Positions 56,099 to 64,000 of a DNA stretch of 64,000 nucleotides are shown one piece after another. This DNA is from Cladopsammia gracilis (taxonomy: Eukaryota > Cnidaria > Anthozoa > Scleractinia > Dendrophylliidae), in assembly GCA_022457155.1 (NCBI GenBank), contig JAJGOT010000759.1:157501-221500 (forward strand), in the 5' to 3' direction. Within the stretch, counting starts at the first letter, position 1; each line of letters begins with the position of its first letter. A program made the translations under genes and the position numbers. The notes under the pieces were generated by a model. The model searched no databases and was not told the origin of the DNA. It saw nothing but the letters and a program-made list of their open reading frames with translations.

Positions 56099-57385
56099 TT
56101 ATACAATTACTAATTCATTTCCAATTTTATCAATTTTCACCATTTCTTCATATAAAACTATAGCATGAACATTAAAGTTAGCAGTTGCATTTCTGCTTAA
56201 TGTATATCTGAATATTAATTGTTTAGGATCTCTAGTGATTTTTTCTGTTTGATATGTAAGATCAAAATATATCAATCCATATAGAGAATTATAATTAGCT
56301 AAATTAAGTTGTGTTCCTGTATTATAATCATTTTTCCTCATTGCGTATGACATGACATCATTGAATATTCTTACTTTACCTTCACTATCATATTCTGTTT
56401 CTGGATAAAATACTCCATTTCCATATTCCAATCTACAGTTTTGTAAATATGAATTATTATCAGCTTCATTCAATTTGCAAGTATTCATAACATAAGGATT
56501 ATCTTCAGCTTGATCATCATTAGGTGGATTTGTTCTTTTCAAGTAAACAAAAATATGTTTAATATTATCAATACTGCTTGATATTTGAAAAAATCCTGAT
56601 GATCGTGTAGGAGCTGATGATTCATACATTTCCCTTAAATATTTCCATTTTGTTTCTTTCATGAATGAAGTAACAAATTTATCATATAAAGAGTCTTTTG
56701 GTGTTAATTTTGGTACCCAAAGTAAAAATTTTTTAACAACAACTCTTCCAGCATCAGTACCATTAGCCATATGAATTAATTCACTGTCATTTTGAAGCTC
56801 AATGTTGAATTGTAATTGCATAGGTACAAGCATCTTATCTTCAAGTTCTTCAAAGAAAGAAAAACGATTTAATGGTATAATAGTATTAATATTTTTAGAG
56901 CCTCCACCACCATTGTTTTGAACTGCTTGAGATTGTATTCGCCTAGCTTCAAACCCTGAATTAGTATTAGCTGTTGTACCATCAGTATCCAAATACCAGA
57001 AACTGTTTTTAGCTACTGATCTGCTATAATCATCAGAATATTCTAACAAATTTTTAACAAAAATAACTTTATGTAAATTATTAGTATCATAAATTATTTT
57101 ACCTGCAGATTTAAGCATGATATGATTAATTAAACTATGTGAACCATTTAAAACTGTAATTCTATCAGCTGCAGCATAACCAGCACCATCTGCTAATTTT
57201 TGTAACTCAAAATCTACTTCAAAATATGCGTTATACCAATCGTAAAATGCTGATCTATCATTAATTGTGAATTTATAACCAGTTTTAACTTGATGTTGAG
57301 CATTAGCTGGAGTTCTAATCACATCATCTAATTGAAATCTTATCATTTCATTTCTTTGTAAATATTCACTTGATCTGAAAGCCAT
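56099..57385 (-). CDS. Major capsid protein, double jelly-roll
   Basis: 428 aa, intact from ATG to TAA. Start MAFRSSEYLQRNEMIRFQL. Family-like segments: DRSAFYDWYNAYFEVDFEL (first jelly-roll strand pair), NGSHSLINHIMLKSAGK, SFFEELEDKMLVPMQLQF, VVVKKFLLWVPKL, and the C-terminal NFNVHAIVLYEE. This is the Polinton homologue of the PRD1-adenovirus lineage capsid proteins, forming pseudo-hexameric trimers. One of the few undamaged genes here. Upstream box TTATAAAATAAAAA on the coding strand. Confidence 0.88.
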   Translation of the reverse strand: MAFRSSEYLQRNEMIRFQLDDVIRTPANAQHQVKTGYKFTINDRSAFYDWYNAYFEVDFELQKLADGAGYAAADRITVLNGSHSLINHIMLKSAGKIIYDTNNLHKVIFVKNLLEYSDDYSRSVAKNSFWYLDTDGTTANTNSGFEARRIQSQAVQNNGGGGSKNINTIIPLNRFSFFEELEDKMLVPMQLQFNIELQNDSELIHMANGTDAGRVVVKKFLLWVPKLTPKDSLYDKFVTSFMKETKWKYLREMYESSAPTRSSGFFQISSSIDNIKHIFVYLKRTNPPNDDQAEDNPYVMNTCKLNEADNNSYLQNCRLEYGNGVFYPETEYDSEGKVRIFNDVMSYAMRKNDYNTGTQLNLANYNSLYGLIYFDLTYQTEKITRDPKQLIFRYTLSRNATANFNVHAIVLYEEMVKIDKIGNELVIV

Positions 57386-57412
57386 TTTTTATTTTATAAG
57401 ATTATATAATTT

Positions 57413-57799
57413 TTATTTTTTTATTTTTATTCCATAACCAGATATTAATCTATTTAATATCATGTCAGTATTTTCTTCTTGTTTTTTAACTGTTTTTGGT
57501 GTTGTTTGTCTTGTTTGTTTTGTTATTTTAGGAGTGTTTATTCTCATATAACCTAATTTTTTCATTATTAAATCACCAGATTTTTCAGAAATCTTTTTAC
57601 CTAATCTTTCTCCAGTATGAGAAATCCCTGCTTCTAATGCTTTTTTAGCTATAGGTTTAGCAAATTTTTTGAAAACAGTTGTCATAACACTTCTCATTGG
57701 TTTTAAAATATTATCAACAACCAAACCATTACCTTTATGTTTATACATAAATCTACCTAATTTTGGATTATAAAAACGAGAAAATTCGTAAGTTTTCAT
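57413..57799 (-). CDS. Small very basic virion-type protein, 128 aa
   Basis: MKTYEFSRFYNPKLGRFMY start, then KPMRSVMTTVFKKFAKPIAKK amphipathic helix, HTGERLGKKISEK and a Thr/Lys-rich tail (KITKQTRQTTPKTVKK). It is sandwiched between capsid and penton genes. Composition suits a DNA-packaging or capsid-cement protein, but I cannot assign it. Confidence 0.6.
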   Translation of the reverse strand: MKTYEFSRFYNPKLGRFMYKHKGNGLVVDNILKPMRSVMTTVFKKFAKPIAKKALEAGISHTGERLGKKISEKSGDLIMKKLGYMRINTPKITKQTRQTTPKTVKKQEENTDMILNRLISGYGIKIKK

Positions 57800-57815
57800 T
57801 TTTTTATTATTAGAT

Positions 57816-58577
57816 TTATATTATTTTTTTCAACAATAATGAAAAAGATGTATCCGCCCCATTGAGGTCAATTAATCTTCTTTTTCCATCTGTAATGTAA
57901 ATTCTTATACTATTAATAGTATTTTTATTTACTGGATTATAAGTAATTCTTTTTGGTTCAAGAGTAAAACTATATGATGGTCTTAAAACAGAAGTGGAAA
58001 AACTATAAATAATATCACTATCTTGACCATCTACAAGTGAATCATTAATTAAATCACAATGTATATTTAAAATATCTGTATCTTGACTTTAATTTGGAAC
58101 TCTAGGACCTACATTTATTTTATCTTTTATAATTTTCTTATCAAATCCTAATAATTCATAAAAATTACTTTGCGTAAAATCCAGTTGATAATTTTCTTTC
58201 AATGTTATTGTTACTCTAAAAGTTGTTTCATTGAAAATAATACTGATTGGAAATTCATCCTCTTTTCCAGATTCTTTTATAACAGTTTCTTGTTTAACAT
58301 GTTCGTTGATGTCTTCATAATTCCAAACCCCACCTGGAAAACTGATATCATGAAATGTTTTACCCTTATCAGAACTGTATTTGATTAATTGATTTTTATA
58401 TCCAGCATTAATATTAAACCAAGTAAAACTCATATTAATAACTCGATTAAGACCAATAACATATTGTGCATTATTGTCTAAAACAATTGGTTTACTAAAT
58501 TTTGTTGTGAAATTTTCAGGTTTGTTGTTGTTTTTTGTTTTAACAGAATATGATGATAATACTATTTCTCTATCCAT
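57816..58577 (-). pseudogene. Minor capsid (penton) protein, one nonsense codon
   Basis: Start MDREIVLSSYSVKTKNNNK. Jelly-roll-like segments VIGLNRVINMSFTWFNINAG, FPGGVWNYEDIN, TFRVTITLKENYQLDF and FYELLGFDK. An in-frame TAA follows VGPRVPN at 58089. The frame then continues without break for 90 codons (SQDTDILNIHCDL ... RPSYSFTLEP ... IRIYITDGKR) to the real stop at 57816. A Leu TTA to TAA change explains the stop. Single-jelly-roll pentons close the capsid vertices in this virus lineage. Confidence 0.82.
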
Positions 58578-58594
58578 TTAATAATAATGATAGA

Positions 58595-59561
58595 TTATTG
58601 TTTAAAATAATTTTTATAAATCTTTTCATGTTGAGATTTATTTATTACTTTTGTTTTCAAAAGGATGTCTAAAATTGCAATTCCAATGTTATACATTTCA
58701 ATATTTGTATTACCAGCTATAATAGATCCCACAATTAATTCAAGTTTTTTAAGAAGTTCTTTTGGGTCATTGTAAAATGTTACATTTCCACCTTTTTTTA
58801 TTTTAAGTCCTTCACCACTTTTTTTAAATTTATTTCTTCTTCGTGTAATTACATCACTTTCATCCTCTAGTAATTTTCTTTGTTTTTCAAGTTTTTTAAG
58901 TTTTTCAAGTTTTTTCTTTTCAGGAGAACTTGATATTTTATTTATTTCTCTTGTCAATCTTGCTTTTTCTTTTCCCATATCTTTTATCGTTTTAGTATAT
59001 GCTTCAAGTGTTTCTTCTGGTAATTTTTCAGTGGTTTCAATAATAGGTAAATCATATTTTTCAAATATTTGTTTTTCTTTCAAAGCTTTTTTTTTGTGTT
59101 ATATCTAAATATTCACCAGGTGTATATTCTGGTGGAGATTCTTCTGGTAATTGTTTTTCTTCTTGTGGTGAAACTTCATCACCAAAATCTGATGGTATTT
59201 CTTCATCACCAAAATCTGATGGTATTTCTTCATCACCAAAATCTTCTGGTATTTCTTCATCACCAATTAAACCTTCTAAATCCATTTCTTCAAATGGATC
59301 TACTTCTTGATAATAATCAATATCTGTTTTTTCTTTACCAATCACTTTCTTTTTTGATACTTTGCTTTTTCTTGTTGGCACCAAATTACTAATATTTACT
59401 TCATCTAATTTTGATGTTATAGGTTTGAACATTTTTTCATAGCCTAATTGACTTGTTTCTTCGCCTAATTTTTTCTTTGTTATTCTATCATGAACAAAAT
59501 TAATTTTATTTCCCAACTCAGATTTTTGTTTAGCAAGTTCTTTCCATTTCAATAAACTCAT
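58595..59561 (-). pseudogene. Acidic-repeat / coiled-coil protein, one frameshift
   Basis: Start MSLLKWKELAKQKSELGNK, then VHDRITKKKLGEE. An acidic block with an 11-residue unit (GDEEIPSDFGD type) about three times, then PPEYTPGEYLDIT. A run of nine A on the coding strand (59086-59094) shifts the frame into ALKEKQIFEKYD, a long coiled coil (KKKLEKLKKLEKQ), a basic patch and NVTFYNDPKELLKKLELIVGSI. The two frames overlap by 23 bp and are best read as one gene of about 325 codons. Present in the virion gene cluster; function unknown to me. Confidence 0.65.
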
Positions 59562-59612
59562 TTTTATTATTATGATTGTATTATTTTTTAAATTATCTAT
59601 ATTTAAAATAAA
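59562..59612. promoter_or_regulatory. Divergent intergenic promoter region
   Basis: 51 bp between the minus-strand coiled-coil gene and the plus-strand ATPase, very AT-rich, with TTATTATTATGATTGTA and ATTTAAAATAAAATG next to the starts. Only divergent virion-gene spacer of this kind in the right half. Confidence 0.45.
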
Positions 59613-60251
59613 ATGAAAATACCAAACTATGATCTAGATGATGACTTAATTTCTAATTTTAAGCAATTACATTCTTTCATGCCAGATCAAAATTTTAGAA
59701 TGCTTATTTGTGGTCCTTCAGGTTCTGGAAAAACAAATGTTTTACTAGATATGATTCTTAGGTTATTATATTATGATAAGATATATTTATATGCTAAAAA
59801 TTTAGAACAACCAAAATATAAGTATTTATTAAAAAAATTTAAAAAATCAATTAATAAAGAAGCAGGTTATGAAGTTATAGAACCTAGTAATGATGAAATT
59901 TTACCAGTTTCTGAATTAACAGATGATAACCAAAAAGTAGTCATATTTGATGATTTTGTTTGTGAAAAGAATCAAAAACCACTGATTGATTATTTTATTA
60001 ATGGAAGGCATAAAAATTGTAGTGTTATTTATCTTTCACATAGTTATTACAAAACACCAAAAGATATACGCTTAAATTGTTCTCATTTTTGTATTTATGA
60101 ATATCCAAGTAATAATGAAATTTCTATGATATGTCGTGAAAATAATGTTGATAAAAAGAAATATAGATTAGCTACAAAAGATCCTTATTCTGTTTTATAT
60201 ATTGATAAACCAAAGAAAGAAATATTTAAAAATTTTAATGATATTATATAA
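59613..60251 (+). CDS. A32/FtsK-type genome-packaging ATPase
   Basis: 212 aa, intact. Walker A GPSGSGKT at residues 34-41 and Walker B VVIFDD at 109-114 in the right spacing, followed by HKNCSVIYLSHSYYKTPKDIR (sensor-like region) and NNEISMICREN. This class pumps DNA into capsids in the adenovirus-like/NCLDV lineage and is diagnostic of Polintons. It is read outward from a divergent promoter and is followed after 15 bp by the fibre-like gene. Confidence 0.92.
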   Translation: MKIPNYDLDDDLISNFKQLHSFMPDQNFRMLICGPSGSGKTNVLLDMILRLLYYDKIYLYAKNLEQPKYKYLLKKFKKSINKEAGYEVIEPSNDEILPVSELTDDNQKVVIFDDFVCEKNQKPLIDYFINGRHKNCSVIYLSHSYYKTPKDIRLNCSHFCIYEYPSNNEISMICRENNVDKKKYRLATKDPYSVLYIDKPKKEIFKNFNDII

Positions 60252-60266
60252 ATTTAAAATAAAAAA

Positions 60267-62126
60267 ATGAGTTACTCAAATGGTTTATTATCAGAATCTA
60301 GTAATTATAAAACAACTCAAGGAAAACCAGGATTACAAGGTGTTGGTTTTAAATTAACTTCTTCAGGCGATTATGATATTCAAAACAAAAAATTAGTAAA
60401 TGTGGATAATCCAGTAAATTTAAAGGATGCTATTAATTATGGTACTGCTAAAACACACTTTTTAAACTTAGATGGATCAACTCATATGACTGGTGATCTT
60501 GATTTAAGAGGAAATAAATTAATTAGTCCTGGAGGAATTGAAATGAATAGGAAATTAATTACAGATATGGATACTGATGAAAATAATGATTTATCAGCTG
60601 TAAATATGATTACTTTGAAGAAATATCATCCCGATGTTCCTACTCATACTCATGAAGTTACTAAAAATATAGATTTGAAAGAACTTTTTAATGTTGTACA
60701 AAGTAAGCAACAAAATTTTAATTATTTAACACAAAATTATAACAATGTAGTTTCTTATGATGATGTAAAGAATATTTTCTAATCACGTAAAGAAGTCTCT
60801 CCAATGGAAAATGATATTGATATCAATAATAATCGAATATATAATCTATCAAAATTACCTACATTTGACCATGAAGTACCGAATAAAGAATATGTTGATC
60901 AACAAGATAATAACTTAAACAATATGATAAGTGAATTAAACACAAGAAAATTAAGCAATCCTTCTGGAAAAACCCTTATAATGCAAAGACAAGAAATTAG
61001 GGGATTGTTAACAGATGAAAATGATCCAAATTCAGCAAGCAATGTTCAATATGTTAAAACAAAAACCAGTGAAAATACTACAAAAATAACTAAATTAGAA
61101 CAAGATTATAAAGATTATGTTAATAAATCTCATATCTCTTCTACTTTTTACCAAAAAGATCAATTTAGATATTTAATGGAAGATGATGATGAAAGTAGCA
61201 GTGAATATGGAATTACAGTAATTGGAATAAATGATTTTTCGGGGAGTCCTCATTTATTCAATAAAAAAGCATATGATTTTAAAATAAATAAAAGTTCAAG
61301 TGATAATAAATACTCAGGGAGACTTGGATTTAATTTATATAAAATTCCTGAAGGAGAATATACTATTTGTATTGAATTTTTTCCACTTTCTATGACAAAT
61401 GTGAGTGTTGATGTTGTAAGTACAAGTTTAAATATTAATCAACAATCAACAAAAAAGTTTTCTAATTATACAAGATCAATTATTCATTTACATAAATGGA
61501 AGATTTCCCCACCTGAGTATATTTATGTTGACATGAAATGTGATGGAATTTCATCTTCTCCTAATCAAGGACAAGGATATTTAATTATTTATGGTGTTAA
61601 AAATTACGTAGCAGACGTTGAATCAAGTGTTTATGATTCACCATTCAATTTTGAAAATAAGAAAATGGAGATGCAGACGGATATTGATATGAATAATCAT
61701 GATATTAGTATTAAAAATCCAACAAAAGATGATCAACCTGTTAGTTTAGCTTTTTTGAAATCGTTGAAACAATATTTTGTCATTACAGGTTATCATCCTA
61801 ATGCTGGATTATATGTAAAATTCAATTATAGATCAAGTACAATCGTTTTTCCATTTGATTGCACTTTAGAAACATTAAACTCTATCGTTCTTAGCAGAGT
61901 AATTACAAACTCTGTTCGTTTTAAAATAAGAATAATAAATCTTCAAGGAGAAAGAATTTTAACTTCTGATGATAATGTTGAACAAACTTTTACAAATATT
62001 AATCTACTATATAGAAAAAATACAAAATTTAGCGTTAAAATAGTAAAAAAAAATCCTACTAATCTATTTGATTATCCAAGAATACCTATTTCATTTACTT
62101 TTACATTCAGTAAAAGTTTATTATAA
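60267..62126 (+). pseudogene. Fibre-like protein, one nonsense codon
   Basis: A single 620-codon frame interrupted only by TAA at 60780. The N-terminal part has KTTQGKPGLQGVGFKL (collagen-like turn) and phage-tail-fibre-like repeats: NLDGSTHMTGDLDLRGNKL, MENDIDINNNRIYNL, MQTDIDMNNHDISI, each D-I/L-D-x-x-x-x-x-I, beta-helix style. A coiled-coil segment follows (TKTSENTTKITKLEQDY) and a C-terminal beta-rich head. Fits a trimeric attachment fibre; role is inference. TTA (Leu) to TAA would explain the stop. Confidence 0.7.
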
Positions 62127-62135
62127 TCATTATAA
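62121..62135 (+). terminator. Small palindrome at the fibre gene end
   Basis: TTATAAT, single C, ATTATAA: arms of 7 bp with a 1-nt loop, overlapping the stop codon. Same style as the 54776 hairpin, but shorter, so it may be chance. Confidence 0.3.
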
Positions 62136-62140
62136 ATAAA

Positions 62141-62597
62141 ATGCCAATCACAAGAATTAAATCCTGAGAAAATCCAACAATTAAAGGATTTATACTCTTT
62201 TTATCATAAAAAAACATGGATATACAAAAACAGTCAAAGTAAATACAAAAAAATAAATTATATTATGAATATTTCATCTGTGTTACTAGCTTCAGTTGGT
62301 GTAATCACAGGTGGAATAACCTTAAACCCTATTATTTTAAGTGTATTAACTGGAGCTGGAGTAATATTAAAAACATATCATGAAATGAAAAATTACAAAG
62401 GTAAATTAGATATGGTTAAATTTGGATTTACAACTTATGAAAAAGTGTTGACTAATTTACGAACAGCAATGAGAGGTGGTGAATTCGATTATCAGAAATT
62501 CATATCTGATATGAAACTTTTAGATCAAGAAATGATTGAATTAGCACCCTCTTCATCGAAGATTGAAAAGAAATACAATAAAAAGTATAAGATGTAA
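62141..62597 (+). pseudogene. Membrane-associated protein near the right end, early frameshift
   Basis: ATG at 62141 (MPIT) runs to a stop after eight codons. The frame one base away is open from there through LNPEKIQQLKDLYSF and KKINYIMNISSVLLASVGV to TAA at 62597. A hydrophobic helix pair (NISSVLLASVGVITGGITL, IILSVLTGAGVIL) is followed by a charged helical tail. If translation uses ATG 62265 the protein is 110 aa and intact. Not recognised beyond being typical for this position in my reading. Confidence 0.55.
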
Positions 62598-62604
62598 GTA
62601 GTTA

Positions 62605-62735
62605 TTAAAACCAGGCTTGTTTGTATTTCACGCTATTATTTTAATTACATCCTTTCAAAAACAAAGTAGGTGTTAAATTATGAAACCATAGATACAATTT
62701 TTACTCACGTGATAACTTTTAACCAATCACAAAGT
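62605..62735. repeat. Inner inverted repeat, right
   Basis: Reverse-complement partner of 42993-43120, about 55 bp inside the right TIR. Possibly part of the ancestral TIR, or a conserved terminal control region. Confidence 0.75.
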
Positions 62736-62789
62736 AACCCATAAATTAACCATTTGGCTAAAAATTTGGTTTTGGTTGAAAAGTTGGTC

Positions 62790-63629
62790 AGTAGTGATAA
62801 AAACCATTACTCTAGCTCACACATTTAAACTATTTTCCCATATTTTTCTAAATATTCCTATGATTTAAATTTTGAAAATTCCCAAAAGTATATTATCCTA
62901 TCATTTTCTTGCGAATCCCCCGCGAGCGAGCCCGAAGGGTGAGCGAGCTCATAAATATTTTGAAATTTAAGGCAATTCAAGATTTTATTATATTTTCTGT
63001 AATTTTTTTTAACTTATTACATTTATTTCATTTTTAGCATTTTTTGAATATAAAAAGTAACATTAAAGAGCAACGAGTAAACACCTTTATTCTTGTGTGA
63101 TTTAAATTTTATAACTATACAGAAACACGAAAGAGCATCGAGTAAACACCTTTATTCTTGTATAACTATACACTAAACATAAAAAGATTATTTGAGTAAA
63201 CACCTTTATTTCTTGTGTTATAATTACCTTAAGACTATTTTAAGGAAAAGTCTTGTGTAACTATACACTAACATAAAAGAGTATCGAGCAAACACCTTTA
63301 TTATTGTGTTACAAATTACAGTGATATTTTTTCACTTAATTAAATAGAAAAACTTCTAACAAACAAGATCTATCGTACAACTTATGATTATTTACGTTTA
63401 AAAAAACTTTTTCTAAAATGAAAATTATTTTAATAATACAAAAAGACCACGGAATTAATCAGATCTTGATTTCCCTTTAAAATCAAAAAAATATGACGGG
63501 GATTCGCAAGAAAATGATAGGATAATATACTTTTGGGAATTTTCAAAATTTAAATCATAGGAATATTTAGAAAAATATGGGAAAAAAGTTTAAATGGGGT
63601 GGGCTAGAGTAATGTTTTTTATCACTACT
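62790..63629. repeat. Polinton right terminal inverted repeat
   Basis: 840 bp. Begins AGTAGTGATAAAAACC at the inner side and ends GGTTTT-like TTATCACTACT at the outer side, the same terminal motif in both orientations. Contains the GC-rich hairpin GCGAGCCCGAAGGGTGAGCG and the AATAAAGGTGTTTACTCG array. Confidence 0.9.
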
Positions 63630-63635
63630 CTCCCG
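63630..63635. repeat. Target site duplication, right (CTCCCG)
   Basis: Right copy of the Polinton 6-bp target duplication, immediately followed by the resumed family A sequence. Confidence 0.9.
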
Positions 63636-64000
63636 CATTGATAAAAACGTATGAAGTTCCTCGAAGCAAGATTTTGTCCCTGATAGCTCTTCTTTTTCCA
63701 TTATAGCGGCTTCTGAGTATCCCTTAATTAGTATCCCTGTCTTGGTTAGCAAACCGCGAAAAAATGCAGGGAAACAACGACTTTAATTTGAAACGGTTTT
63801 CTCCGCTAAACACAGCAAAACATCAAAAGTGTTTTCCCAGCTGACGTGACATTCGGCCGTGTAGCCGCGCGAAAAACAAAGCCTCGCTTTAGTTTCAAAA
63901 TTGCTAAGATCCCGGATATTGTGTGGCATCATGCGCGCATGTTTTGCGACGTCATACGCGCCCGCGAGCTCACCTTGCGCGACGCTACGACGCACACACC
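63636..64000. repeat. Dispersed repeat family A, right half of the split copy
   Basis: Resumes CATTGATAAAAACGTATGAA directly after the right target duplication and continues to the window edge through AAACCGCGAAAAAATGCAGG and the GCGCATGTTTTGCGACGTCA end sequence. No gene. Confidence 0.75.

Larger units (their letters stand above)
41377..63629. mobile_element. Polinton (Maverick), 22.25 kb, complete ends, decayed genes
   Basis: Bounded by AGTA... at the left and ...TACT at the right, flanked by the 6-bp duplication CTCCCG. Both the AG terminal dinucleotide and a 6-bp duplication are Polinton hallmarks. It has long terminal inverted repeats and the diagnostic gene set: protein-primed PolB, integrase, packaging ATPase, adenovirus-type protease, major and minor capsid proteins. 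Base composition is far more AT-rich than the flanks. It counts as an endogenous virus-like element. About 3.35 kb of its length is a secondary insertion in the integrase. Most genes have at least one lesion, so this copy is not expected to move or make particles. Confidence 0.95.

Overview
The window is eukaryotic nuclear DNA. It most likely comes from a cnidarian, and a stony-coral-like anthozoan fits best. That host call is inference. It rests on spliced multi-domain exons with GT-AG junctions, an animal receptor tyrosine kinase, Penelope-like retroelements with GIY-YIG domains, abundant TTAA, Tc1 and foldback elements, and a Polinton/Maverick. No bacterial operon, rRNA gene or CRISPR array is present.

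Region 1 (1-38.4 kb, minus strand). One large receptor tyrosine kinase gene is read from right to left in fifteen recognisable exons. The order is two C-type lectin domains, a sushi domain, a discoidin (F5/8C) domain, a LamG-type domain, a fibronectin III domain, a transmembrane segment and a split tyrosine kinase. The kinase carries an unusually long acidic kinase-insert exon of 283 codons. Almost all exon phases agree. One junction (discoidin to LamG) does not, so at least one exon is unrecognised, and the signal-peptide exon lies further upstream. The introns are full of mobile DNA: a Tc1/mariner relic with a nested MITE, foldback elements, TTAA-flanked elements nested in one another, a hexamer-minisatellite foldback pair, a Penelope-like retroelement with GIY-YIG and hammerhead-like motifs, three or more copies of a long dispersed repeat ('family A'), and a 5.3-kb DNA transposon of a superfamily I cannot name.

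Region 2 (38.4-41.4 kb) holds small foldback elements, a tRNA-derived sequence and half of a family A copy.

Region 3 (41,377-63,629) is a complete but decaying Polinton (Maverick), an endogenous virus-like element. It splits a family A repeat and is flanked by a 6-bp duplication, CTCCCG. A paralogous empty site is visible at 8,852. It has about 0.8-kb terminal inverted repeats. Its genes are a protein-primed type B DNA polymerase, a VLTF3-like transcription factor, a candidate ssDNA-binding protein, a retroviral-type integrase with chromodomain, a zinc-ribbon plus phospholipase A2 protein, an adenovirus-type protease, a hydrophobic/basic minor virion protein, a double-jelly-roll major capsid protein, a penton-type minor capsid protein, a packaging ATPase, a fibre-like protein and several unrecognised small proteins. 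Replication genes sit mostly on the plus strand at the left and virion genes mostly on the minus strand at the right. ATPase, fibre and a membrane protein are read outward on the plus strand. Major capsid, ATPase, the ssDNA-binding candidate and several small genes are open. Polymerase, VLTF3-like, pX-like, PLA2, protease, penton, fibre and others carry frameshifts, stops or start-codon losses. The integrase is split by a secondary 3.35-kb insertion that itself contains a tandem duplication of about 965 bp. Hairpins with T tracts sit at the 3' ends of several genes, and closely similar AT-rich boxes precede the polymerase and ssDNA-binding genes.

Region 4 (63,636-64,000) is the other half of the family A repeat.
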